64,000 nucleotides of DNA. Origin: a bacterium. Lineage in GTDB: Bacteria; Bacillota; Bacilli; Lactobacillales; Streptococcaceae. Position numbers and translations under genes: made by a program. The notes below the pieces were generated by a model. That model worked only from the letters and a program-made list of their open reading frames with translations. It did no database searches and had not been told where the DNA came from. This document shows positions 24,786 through 32,650 of the stretch, in pieces (within the stretch, counting starts at the first letter, position 1; every line of letters begins with the position of its first letter). Location: positions 62,001 through 126,000 of the forward strand of contig CAJNCF010000005.1 of the NCBI GenBank assembly GCA_905221195.1, written 5' to 3'.

Positions 24786-24813
24786 GTCTTAAAATGTTGA
24801 TTTCTGGGTTTGT
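24772..24813 (+). repeat. Right attachment repeat (attR-like)
   Basis: The 42 bases match 22787-22828 with two mismatches. They mark the right limit of the decayed element. Confidence 0.8.
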
Positions 24814-24881
24814 TTAGAGATTTGCTAGTAAGGTTATTTGTGTATCTAAGTCTATCTATTCCAAGAATTATGTGATGTTGA

Positions 24882-24890
24882 TGATATAAT
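24882..24890 (+). promoter_or_regulatory. Extended -10 promoter of the type I toxin mRNA
   Basis: TGATATAAT (24882-24890) lies about 40 bases before the toxin start. The short leader has CCCCCCTC opposite GGGAGGTG, which could fold over the ribosome site, as in par of pAD1. Confidence 0.6.
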
Positions 24891-24930
24891 ATTTTCGCCC
24901 CCCTCACTTTAAGGAAGGGAGGTGTTATAT

Positions 24931-25023
24931 ATGCTAGAGTTACTTTCCCTTTTTCTAGCTCCGTTACTTGTTAACGTACTATCTGAGCTTTTCAAGCTAT
25001 GGATAAATAAACGTAGCAAGTAG
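24931..25023 (+). CDS. Fst/Ldr-family type I toxin (30 aa)
   Basis: This 30-codon gene encodes a single membrane helix with the Fst-family layout: short N-terminus, hydrophobic LLSLFLAPLLVNVLSELF with the conserved Ala-Pro, a Trp (KLWI) and a charged end NKRSK. Fst-type peptides insert in the membrane and stop growth when the antitoxin RNA is lost. GGGAGGTG lies before the ATG. The antisense gene, shared terminator and direct repeats of a par locus are all present downstream. It sits 118 bases outside the right attachment repeat. Confidence 0.85.
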   Translation: MLELLSLFLAPLLVNVLSELFKLWINKRSK

Positions 25024-25047
25024 TTTTTAACTCTTTAAGAGGGTAGC

Positions 25048-25083
25048 AAAAAACCCCATCGGTGGCACGGTGGGGTTTTTTAG
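25048..25083. terminator. Bidirectional terminator shared by toxin mRNA and antitoxin RNA
   Basis: AAAAAACCCCA pairs with TGGGGTTTTTT around CGGTGGCACGG, with T-runs in both directions. In par loci the convergent RNA I and RNA II end at the same terminator. Confidence 0.85.
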
Positions 25084-25127
25084 TTACATATGCTAGAAGC
25101 ATTGTTTTCCCTTTATGTTTTCATTCT
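25050..25127 (-). ncRNA. Antitoxin RNA II of the par-type locus
   Basis: On the minus strand TTGAAA and TAGAAT, spaced by 17, lie at about plus 25127-25155 and drive transcription into the shared terminator. The direct repeats typical of par are present: ATATGCTAGA at 24929-24938 (toxin start) and 25087-25096 (antitoxin gene), each followed by a TTTCCCT block. These let RNA II pair with the toxin start region and block translation. RNA ends are estimates. Confidence 0.75.
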
Positions 25128-25215
25128 AACACACAACCCCCGATATTTCAAGCTTTTGTTTTGTTTAGGCGATATTAGACAGTTGCCAGCTTTATTATTT
25201 TGCCAGTCTAGCTTC

Positions 25216-25244
25216 TTGTTAATATTGAATAAAAGTACTATAAT
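25216..25244 (+). promoter_or_regulatory. Promoter of the 1941-aa surface protein gene
   Basis: TTGTTA (25216-25221) and TATAAT (25239-25244) are 17 bases apart. The leader is about 95 bases, AT-rich, ending in AAAAAAGGAG before the ATG. Confidence 0.75.
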
Positions 25245-25347
25245 ATAGGTTGGGATATTTTATTCTGAATAATATTATTAAAATTATTGTATCCCTTATT
25301 TTGTACACAATATTCTTAGAAGATTAAGAAAAAAGGAGTTTTGATAG

Positions 25348-28300
25348 ATGGAAAAGAAGAAATCTATGAGTCGTGTTGAGCGTTTGCATCGTGAGAAGGT
25401 GACGCGTTATTCTATTCGTAAGGTCAGCTTTGGTGCAGCTAGTGTAGCAGTAGCAGCCTTGTTTATGTTTTTGGGGAATGGGGCAGTAGCTGCTGCAGAG
25501 CCAAGTGTAACTCCAAGTACTGACGAAAAGGAAATTCTAAACCTTCCATCTGAGGAAACAAAAGATAATAGTTATCAGAATGGAGTCAATGCGAAGGATA
25601 TTGTAACTACAAATCATGAGGGAGCAGTTGGAAACAGTACTGCTACAGAATCAAAACCTACGGAAGTAGAAACTCTGAATAAGAAATCTTTAACAAACTT
25701 GATTGCAGAAATTGAAGGTAAGTTTGCTAAAGGTACATACGCTAATAAAACAGAAGATAGTGTGAATCAATTAAAAACAGCTTTAGATGAAGCAAAATCT
25801 GTTTTAAACAATGCAAAAACACAAGCTGAATTATCACAAGCACACGCAAACTTAATTGTAGCAACAACAAAATTACAAACAAAACCAGTAGAGAAAAAAG
25901 AAGCACTAGCAGTAGATACGACAAATGGAAAGCCTACTGTAGGTAAAAAAGCAACCAATACTGAGAAAGCATCAGACTCTAACTCGATTGCAAACTCAGG
26001 TTCTAGAGATGAACGTAACGGAAAAGCGTTGAATACAAATAACCCGTTCCGTACAGATGCGGCTACTACAAATGATGATCCATCTGCGAATCAAACGTAT
26101 ACTGCACCAGCAGCAGATGCTGATTTAAATACTTTAGTTAAAGCATTATTAGCATTAGATCCTACAGTTGAAAATAATTCAAAACTTTCACAAAACATGG
26201 ATAGTTTAGGTGATAGTAAACAAGTTGCAAAAGGTACTGTAAAAGAAATCACAGAGTTCGGTGGTTGGACAGCAGTAGATGGTGGTGTGTTTGCTATTGC
26301 TAGAAGAACTGAAGAAGGTGTATATCCTCTTGAAACAATCAATTCAACACTAGATGATACTGTTTGGTTACAAGAACAAGCTTTTGATAGAGATACTGAG
26401 TATACTTTATTATTATCAAAGAGTAGAACTAGAAGTAATAGAGATGAAGTTGCTTATGATAATAGTACTTATAAACCAACTGGTGAAGGTGGAGGAATTA
26501 CAAAAAATCTTGCGAGATATAAAGGGATTGAAAAAACATTTAAAGCCTATTCGACTAAAGAAGGTTCAGATGTAATTGTTAAGTTTAAACCTGGTTATGT
26601 TGGAGATAGTGAAGGTAAAAAAGGTAGATATAAAGTAGAAGTGTATAGTATCGAAGGTACTACGGAAACAAAGATTTATGAGACGACTTTTGATCCTTCT
26701 AAAAATATCAATGATACTAAACAGATTGTAACAGCAGCTAAAGATGGAACGAATAAAGCAAAAATTAAAATTTCAGATAGTAGTAATTCGACTACAATAG
26801 ATTCAGGTGTTGATCACACTGTACGTAAGAATTTCATTGGTAAAAGAGAAGCTGAAAAATTAATGGCACAACCTGGGAATAAACCAAATGGAACTGCTGG
26901 AACATTTACGAGTAAGCCTATTGCATTACCTCAAGGTGCAGACCATTATAAGGTTAGAGTAAGTTTAGCAGATCAAGATAAAACAGGGATGAGTTATCAA
27001 GCTTGGGATGATAAGTATTCAGTGCCTGTTACAGGAGCTGACTTCTCAATTGCACAAGATACAAGTAATGTAGCAAGAAATCTTTTACAAAGAATTTATG
27101 ATAAATTAAAAGCTACAGAATCCGCAGATAAAAATGGTAAAACTTCTCAAACAATTCAAGATTATGAAGCAGAATTAGAAAAAGTTAAAACATTATTAGC
27201 AAATCCTGCCGCTAGAACTCCTAATTTCAAGCAAGCTTTACAAGATTTATTAGCTAAACAATCAGGATTAAAAACTGATAAAACAGGATTAACGAATTCA
27301 AAAGCTGAATTAGATGCTTTAGTGAATGAAGATCCAACGCCTGGAAAAACAACTGATACTGCAAAAGCATATAATGATGCAAAAGAAGCTGCAAGAACTG
27401 AAATTACAGCAGCATTGGAAGTTATTAATGATGAAAGTGCAACGCCAGAACAAGTATCTGCAGCTTTAGAAAAAGTGAATGCCAAAAAAACAGCTTTACA
27501 ACAAGCCAAAGATGGATTAATCGTAGCAGCAACAGCAGAAGAAAAAGCTAAATTAAAAACAGATGCAGATTCATTAGTAAAAGCTGATACAACAGGGAAA
27601 ACACCAAATAGTATTGAAGCTTATAATACAAAATATGAAGCTTTAAAATCACAATTAGAAGCAGCAAAATCAGAAGCAGCAACAGTATTAGCAAAAGAAA
27701 ATAATGCTTCTAAAGCAGAGGTACAAGCTGCCCAAGCAAAAGTGGATGCAGTGAAAGCAGAGTTAACAAAAGCAGCAGAAGTATTAGTGAATAAGGCTGA
27801 TAAAACTGAATTAACAAAAGCAAAAGAAGCCTTAAATACTTTAGCAACAGAAGCAGATCCAACAACAGGAAAAACTGCGGATAGTGCAAAAACATATAAT
27901 GATGCAAAAACAGCTGCAACAGAAGCGATTAAAGCAGCAGAAACGGTTATTAATGATGAAAATGCTACTCAAGACCAAGTAACAGAAGCTTTAAATAAAG
28001 TAAATGAGAAAAAAGCAGCATTAGAAGCTGCAAAACAAGCTTTAGTTGAAGCAGCAACAGCAGAAGAAAAAGCTAAATTAAAAATAGATGCAGATTCATT
28101 AGTAAAAGCTGATCCTACTGGAAAAACACCAAATAGTATTGAAGCCTATAATACAAAATATGAAGAATTAAAAACAAAATTAGAAGAAGCGAAAGCGGAA
28201 GCTGAAAAAGTTTTAGAAAAAGGCAATAACGCAACAAAAGAGGAAGTTAAAGCAGCTCAAGCGAAAGTGGATGCTGTGAAAACAGAATTAGAAAATGCTA

Positions 28301-31173
28301 AAAATCTTCTTGTAGAAGCTGCAACTACTGAAGAAAAAACAAAACTAAAAGCAGATGCAGATTCGTTAGTAAAAACTGATACTACTGGTACAACAGCGGA
28401 TAGTATTAAAGCATATGAAGCAGAATTTGAAAAGTTAAAAACACAATTAGAAGAAGCAAAAGCAGCAGCTGCCGCAGTAGCAGCAAAAGGCGATAATGCA
28501 ACAAAAACAGAAGCACAAGAAGCACAAGCAAAAGTAGATGCTGCGAAAACAGCTTTAGAAAAAGCTGCAGAATTGTTGAAAGAACTTGACAGAGATGCTG
28601 CTAAAAAAGAAATTGCAGATGCCGCTAAAAAAGCAACGGATGCTATTGAAGCTAGTACAAGCTTAACGCCAGAACAAAAGGCGGAAGAAAAAGCAAAAGT
28701 AGCTAAAGAAGCAAAAGATGCAACAGATGCTATTGATAAAGCAACAACAGAAGAGGGTATTAACTCTGCAAAAGATAATGGAAAACTAGCTATCGAAAAA
28801 GAAGCAGCAATTACAGCAATCAATGCTGAAAAAGCAGCAAAAGAACAAGAAATCGATAATAATTCTAAGTTGTCTGATGAAGAAAAAGCAGCAGCTAAAG
28901 CAGAAGTAGCAAAAGCAGCTACTGAAGCAGTAGAAGCTATTAAAAAAGCAGCTACTAAAGATGCAGTAGAAGCAGCTAAAACAAAAGGCGAAACAGCGAT
29001 TAAAGCAGTAAATCCAATCGGCAAAGAAAAAGCCTTGGAAGCAATTCAAACAGCAGCAGAAGCTAAGTTAGCAGAAATCGATAAGAATACTAACTTATCC
29101 GATGAAGAAAAAGCAGCTTTAAAAGCAGAAGTAGCAAAAGCGGCAATTAAAGCAGTAGAAGCCATTCAAAATGCAACTACACAAGAAGCGGTAGATGCAG
29201 CTAAAGCAGAAGGTGAAACAGCGATTAAAGCAGTAAATCCAGTGGGTAAAGAACAAGCCTTGGAAGCCATTCAAACAGCAGCAGAAGCTAAGCTAGCAGA
29301 AATTGATAAGAATACTAACTTATCAGCTGAAGAAAAAGCAGCCTTAAAAGCAGAAGTAGCCAAAGCAGCAATCGAAGCAGTAGAAGCCATCCAAAAAGCA
29401 GAAACGCAAGAAGCTGTAAATGCAGTACAAGCAAAAGGCGAAACAGCGATTAAAGCAGTAAATCCAGTCGGTAAAGAACAAGCCTTGGAAGCCATTCAAA
29501 CAGCAGCAGAAGCTAAATTAGCAGAAATTGATAAGAACACAAACTTATCAGCTGAAGAAAAAGCAGCCTTAAAAGCAGAAGTAGCCAAAGCAGCAATCGA
29601 AGCAGTAGAAGCCATTCAAAACGCAGACACTCAAGAAGCAGTAAATACAGCTCAAGCAAAAGGCGAAGCAGCAATTAAAGCAGTAAATCCAATCGGCAAA
29701 GAACAAGCCTTGGAAGCCATTCAAACAGCAGCAGAAGCTAAATTAGCAGAAATTGATAAGAATCCAAACTTAACCGATAAGGAAAAAGCAGCAGCCAAAG
29801 CAGAAGTAGCCAAAGCCGCAATCGAAGCAGTAGAAGCAATCCAAAAAGCAGAAACGCAAGAAGCTGTAAATGCTGCACAATCAAAAGGCGAAACAGCGAT
29901 TAAGGCAGTAAATCCAGTCGGTAAAGAAAAAGCATTGGAAGCAATTCAAAAAACTAAAGAAGCTAAGTTAGCAGAAATCGATAAAAACACTAACTTATCG
30001 GATAAAGAAAAAGCGGCAGCCAAAGCAGAAGTAGAAAAAGCATATAATGACGCAGTAGAAGCCATCCAAAAAGCAGACACTCAAGAAGCAGTAAATACAG
30101 CTCAAGCAAAAGGAGAAGCAGCAATTAATGCAATAAATCCTTCTGGAAAAGAGTTATCATCAGTGGATATTAATGAAGCGAAAGCAGCCGTAGAAGCTGC
30201 AGCAGCAGAAAAAATTGCAAGTATTAAAGCAAATCCGAACTTATCCGATCAAGAAAAAGCAAAAGCAATTGCTGAAGTTGAACGTTTAAAACAAGAAGCA
30301 TTAAATGCCATTGATAAAGCAAAAACAAAAGCTGAATTAGATAAAGTATTGCGTACTTTCTTATATCAATTGGATCAAGATTCATTAGTTTATGAACGAC
30401 CATCATTTGATCTTGAAGCATTCATCCAATCATCTATTACTGGAGTCGTACAAGTTGAACTTGGAAAAGCAATTAGTCAAGCTGATATCATTGCTAAACT
30501 AAACTTACCAGAGAATGTTACGATCATTAGCATAGAATTACCTGATACAAATACATTAGGTAACAAGTTTGCTAAAGTAATCCTAAGATTAGCAGATGGA
30601 ACAGAAATAACTGTAAAAGTACCGGTTAGAGTTGTTGCTTCACAAAGTGGGGAGTCTAAACCAGAAACTTCTCTTCCAGATTATGGCAGAAATAACGGAA
30701 CAACTAACACAGATGTGAAAGTGGATAAAGCTAAGTTAGAAGGCGCTATTCGTCAATTAGATGAATTAATCATCAAAGAATCAGCTAAGCTTGATGCAGA
30801 AACTGCAAAAGAAGCTCAAACTTTACTTGCAGAAGCTAAAAATGTATTTGCTAATGCAGACGCAAGTCAAGCAGAAGTGGATGCAATGGTGAAACGTATC
30901 GAAGACTTCATGGCGAAAGTTGCTCCATCAACTGATCATGCAACTCCAGCTAACGACCAAGCTGCTCAAACACCAGCTGTAGCTCCAGCTACAACTCAAG
31001 CAGCAGCAAATGCTAGTCAAACAGCATCAGCACAAGCAAATACACGTACAGTGGCTAAAGAATTGCCAAATACAGGTACAGCAGATTCTGTAGTATCTAT
31101 GGTAGCAGCAGCCGCAAGTGCATTACTTGGTCTTGGTCTTGCAGGTCGTCGTAAAGAAGACGAAGAAGCTTAA
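25348..31173 (+). CDS. Giant LPXTG surface protein with DUF1542-type helical repeats
   Basis: The 1941-aa protein starts with a full YSIRK signal (RYSIRKVSFGAASVAVAAL, cleaved likely after AVAAA). Residues about 115-180 form a FIVAR-like helical unit. A unique region (about 240-580) follows, then FIVAR/coiled repeats (ADSLVKAD..GKTPNSIEAY), then from about residue 1150 to 1600 a DUF1542-like array with an exact 75-residue period (AKLAEIDKNTNLS, EEKAA, KAEVAKAA, ETAIKAVNP). A Rib/YPDG-like domain is near residues 1690-1770 (QADIIAKLNLPENVTI). It ends in LPNTG, a hydrophobic stretch and RRKEDEEA. Such proteins form long fibres for adhesion. Ligand unknown. Codon use is strongly A-rich. Confidence 0.92.
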   Translation: MEKKKSMSRVERLHREKVTRYSIRKVSFGAASVAVAALFMFLGNGAVAAAEPSVTPSTDEKEILNLPSEETKDNSYQNGVNAKDIVTTNHEGAVGNSTATESKPTEVETLNKKSLTNLIAEIEGKFAKGTYANKTEDSVNQLKTALDEAKSVLNNAKTQAELSQAHANLIVATTKLQTKPVEKKEALAVDTTNGKPTVGKKATNTEKASDSNSIANSGSRDERNGKALNTNNPFRTDAATTNDDPSANQTYTAPAADADLNTLVKALLALDPTVENNSKLSQNMDSLGDSKQVAKGTVKEITEFGGWTAVDGGVFAIARRTEEGVYPLETINSTLDDTVWLQEQAFDRDTEYTLLLSKSRTRSNRDEVAYDNSTYKPTGEGGGITKNLARYKGIEKTFKAYSTKEGSDVIVKFKPGYVGDSEGKKGRYKVEVYSIEGTTETKIYETTFDPSKNINDTKQIVTAAKDGTNKAKIKISDSSNSTTIDSGVDHTVRKNFIGKREAEKLMAQPGNKPNGTAGTFTSKPIALPQGADHYKVRVSLADQDKTGMSYQAWDDKYSVPVTGADFSIAQDTSNVARNLLQRIYDKLKATESADKNGKTSQTIQDYEAELEKVKTLLANPAARTPNFKQALQDLLAKQSGLKTDKTGLTNSKAELDALVNEDPTPGKTTDTAKAYNDAKEAARTEITAALEVINDESATPEQVSAALEKVNAKKTALQQAKDGLIVAATAEEKAKLKTDADSLVKADTTGKTPNSIEAYNTKYEALKSQLEAAKSEAATVLAKENNASKAEVQAAQAKVDAVKAELTKAAEVLVNKADKTELTKAKEALNTLATEADPTTGKTADSAKTYNDAKTAATEAIKAAETVINDENATQDQVTEALNKVNEKKAALEAAKQALVEAATAEEKAKLKIDADSLVKADPTGKTPNSIEAYNTKYEELKTKLEEAKAEAEKVLEKGNNATKEEVKAAQAKVDAVKTELENAKNLLVEAATTEEKTKLKADADSLVKTDTTGTTADSIKAYEAEFEKLKTQLEEAKAAAAAVAAKGDNATKTEAQEAQAKVDAAKTALEKAAELLKELDRDAAKKEIADAAKKATDAIEASTSLTPEQKAEEKAKVAKEAKDATDAIDKATTEEGINSAKDNGKLAIEKEAAITAINAEKAAKEQEIDNNSKLSDEEKAAAKAEVAKAATEAVEAIKKAATKDAVEAAKTKGETAIKAVNPIGKEKALEAIQTAAEAKLAEIDKNTNLSDEEKAALKAEVAKAAIKAVEAIQNATTQEAVDAAKAEGETAIKAVNPVGKEQALEAIQTAAEAKLAEIDKNTNLSAEEKAALKAEVAKAAIEAVEAIQKAETQEAVNAVQAKGETAIKAVNPVGKEQALEAIQTAAEAKLAEIDKNTNLSAEEKAALKAEVAKAAIEAVEAIQNADTQEAVNTAQAKGEAAIKAVNPIGKEQALEAIQTAAEAKLAEIDKNPNLTDKEKAAAKAEVAKAAIEAVEAIQKAETQEAVNAAQSKGETAIKAVNPVGKEKALEAIQKTKEAKLAEIDKNTNLSDKEKAAAKAEVEKAYNDAVEAIQKADTQEAVNTAQAKGEAAINAINPSGKELSSVDINEAKAAVEAAAAEKIASIKANPNLSDQEKAKAIAEVERLKQEALNAIDKAKTKAELDKVLRTFLYQLDQDSLVYERPSFDLEAFIQSSITGVVQVELGKAISQADIIAKLNLPENVTIISIELPDTNTLGNKFAKVILRLADGTEITVKVPVRVVASQSGESKPETSLPDYGRNNGTTNTDVKVDKAKLEGAIRQLDELIIKESAKLDAETAKEAQTLLAEAKNVFANADASQAEVDAMVKRIEDFMAKVAPSTDHATPANDQAAQTPAVAPATTQAAANASQTASAQANTRTVAKELPNTGTADSVVSMVAAAASALLGLGLAGRRKEDEEA
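28800..30140 (+). repeat. Tandem 225-bp DUF1542-coding repeats
   Basis: The phrase coding NP-(I/V)-GKE recurs at 29011, 29236, 29461, 29686 and 29911, exactly 225 bases apart, with long stretches of identical DNA. Diverged units flank the array. Confidence 0.9.
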
Positions 31174-31255
31174 TTTCTTAGATTGTTTGATAAAGATCAG
31201 ATGATAAATCCGATTTTTAGAGCTTAAACAAGTACCTCTCATAAGAAAATCTTAC

Positions 31256-31383
31256 GAAGCTGGACAAAAAGTCTTTAAATTTTGAAAACGCATAGTATCA
31301 GGTATTTAAAACTTGATATTATGCGTTTTATTGTGGGAAGATTTATTTCATTTTCTCTTAAAGTTGAGTTTTTGCCCAGCCTC
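31256..31383. repeat. MITE-like element with terminal inverted repeats
   Basis: The ends GAAGCTGGACAAAAAGTC and GAGTTTTTGCCCAGCCTC are imperfect inverted copies. The middle holds AAAACGCATA..TATGCGTTTT, a palindrome. A related palindrome stands in the opposite direction at about 59286-59334. The pattern fits small non-autonomous repeats common in Mitis-group genomes. It takes up much of the 303-base gap after the giant surface gene. Confidence 0.6.
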
Positions 31384-31438
31384 TCTTTGCTCTGTCTTGA
31401 AAAACTATAGAACACTTCTTAACTGTGAAGGAGGATAA

Positions 31439-31476
31439 AAAAATTCCCTGCAAAATGAAATTGCAAGGAATTTTTG
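31439..31476 (-). terminator. Terminator of the HXXEE protein gene
   Basis: Read on the minus strand, AAATTCCTTGCAA and TTGCAGGGAATTT pair imperfectly and end in T residues. Confidence 0.6.
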
Positions 31477-31995
31477 TTAATGGTTATGGGCAAGCCAGGC
31501 GGAATATTTTTTTCCGAGCCAGAGAGCAAAGGGGAGATTGATGACGACGATGCCTGAGCCAACTAGTGAAAATAGGAAAAATTCGCTAGTTGAAACCTGC
31601 CACAAATGCACGATGTCTGTAATCAAATAAGCACTGATAGGAAAACAAAGGATAGAAGTGATGAGAGCAGGGATATACTTACGGAGAAGAATTGATTGTC
31701 CAATATGGAGCAAGAGATGGAGTGCAAAGGCCACAAATCCTCCTAACCAAACTAATTCGAGCGCTCTAGATTGACTAGAATACGCTAATAAAGTGATGGA
31801 TAAGACAATGATAAACTCCTCAAAAACAGCAAGGGCCAATCCCTCTGTTGTAATTCCTTTGTGAATCTTGAGAATAGCTGGAGTCTTTTGAGCCAGCAAG
31901 GTTTCATTGATATGAATCCAAGGGACAAGACCGATAATTTCTTCCATATCGTGAAAGATAAAGAGTAGCGGAAACATCCAAAGATAAAATGCCAT
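31477..31995 (-). CDS. HXXEE-domain membrane protein (172 aa)
   Basis: The protein has about five membrane helices and the namesake FHDMEE motif near residue 14, plus AVFEEF near residue 57 and LHLLLHIGQS near residue 92. These histidine/glutamate motifs define the HXXEE family (PF13787), of unknown function and possibly metal-dependent. It stands alone on the minus strand with its own terminator. AGGAGAG lies before the start. Confidence 0.8.
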   Translation of the reverse strand: MAFYLWMFPLLFIFHDMEEIIGLVPWIHINETLLAQKTPAILKIHKGITTEGLALAVFEEFIIVLSITLLAYSSQSRALELVWLGGFVAFALHLLLHIGQSILLRKYIPALITSILCFPISAYLITDIVHLWQVSTSEFFLFSLVGSGIVVINLPFALWLGKKYSAWLAHNH

Positions 31996-32036
31996 AAATC
32001 TCTCCTGAAAAGTTATAGATCGCTAACCAATAAAGC

Positions 32037-32062
32037 AAAAAACGCCCAGAAAGGCGTTTTGA
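32037..32062 (-). terminator. Terminator of rpmF-rpmG
   Basis: Read on the minus strand, AAAACGCC-TTTCT-GGGCGTTTTTT forms a clean hairpin with T-run just after rpmG. Confidence 0.8.
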
Positions 32063-32073
32063 GTTAGGTGTGC

Positions 32074-32223
32074 TTATTTAACTTCTGTAAACACAACGTG
32101 TTTGCGAAGTTTTGGTGAGTATTTCTTCAATTGAAGACGGTCTGGAGTGTTACGTTTGTTTTTAGAAGTAAGGTACAAGCGTTCACCAGATTCTTTGTGT
32201 TCAAGTGTAATATTTACGCGCAT
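32074..32223 (-). CDS. rpmG: 50S ribosomal protein L33
   Basis: The 49-aa protein ([39 protein letters not shown]) is the cysteine-free form of L33. It binds the E-site side of 23S rRNA. The gene follows rpmF by 15 bases on the minus strand, with GAAGGGAGAT before the ATG. The zinc-ligand cysteines of the C+ paralogue are absent, so this is the zinc-independent type. Confidence 0.95.
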
Positions 32224-32238
32224 GGTATCTCCCTTCTA

Positions 32239-32421
32239 TTATTCAGCTGCTGCAGCTTTAGCGATTTTACGTCCTTTGTAGTATCCTTTAAGTGATACAC
32301 GGTGAGAACGTGAGTAATCTCCAGTAGTTTCGTCAAAGTTTACAGATGGAGCTGTTACTTTGTAGTGTGTACGACGTTTGTTTTTCTTCGCTTTTGAAGT
32401 GCGACGTGCAGGTACTGCCAT
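32239..32421 (-). CDS. rpmF: 50S ribosomal protein L32
   Basis: The 60-aa protein ([20 protein letters not shown]) is a typical short L32. The usual CxxC zinc pairs of many L32 proteins are missing, so it is the zinc-free form. AAAGGAGAAATC lies before the ATG. It leads the rpmF-rpmG operon. Confidence 0.96.
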   Translation of the reverse strand: MAVPARRTSKAKKNKRRTHYKVTAPSVNFDETTGDYSRSHRVSLKGYYKGRKIAKAAAAE

Positions 32422-32650
32422 TTTGATTTCTCCTTTAGGTATTTATATTCGATTCAATCTACTGATTTTCATCAACCATACTAGGATAACACATTTTTTT
32501 TGTAAAGTAAAGTTACTTGACAAAAAAAGATGAAAAAATTAAAGGCTATCAACTAAATTAATCGAAATTTTCTGAAAATTCAAGAATTTTCTTCTGTTCA
32601 TTGCTTTTAAAATGTGCTATAATAGTAAAAACTGAAATGGGAGGGATAAG

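Larger units (their letters stand above)
22787..24813. mobile_element. Decayed integrative element in the rpsD terminator
   Basis: About 2 kb lies between two 42-bp direct repeats that look like attL and attR. Inside are an integrase C-terminal remnant next to the left repeat, a candidate small RNA, five small unknown genes and a second candidate RNA whose terminator uses the right repeat. No replication, conjugation or structural genes remain. The AT-rich small genes differ in codon use from rpsD. Element class (phage-like or ICE-like) cannot be told. Confidence 0.7.

Noticed and set aside
28257..29024. Long minus-strand open frame of about 255 codons within the giant surface gene
   Set aside because: It is the mirror of the Ala/Lys/Glu-rich repeats on the plus strand. 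It has no ribosome site and a low-complexity Ala/Ser/Phe product.
29000..30140. CRISPR-like array because of the regular spacing
   Set aside because: The 225-bp period is coding, in frame and degenerate; there are no short palindromic repeats with unique spacers.
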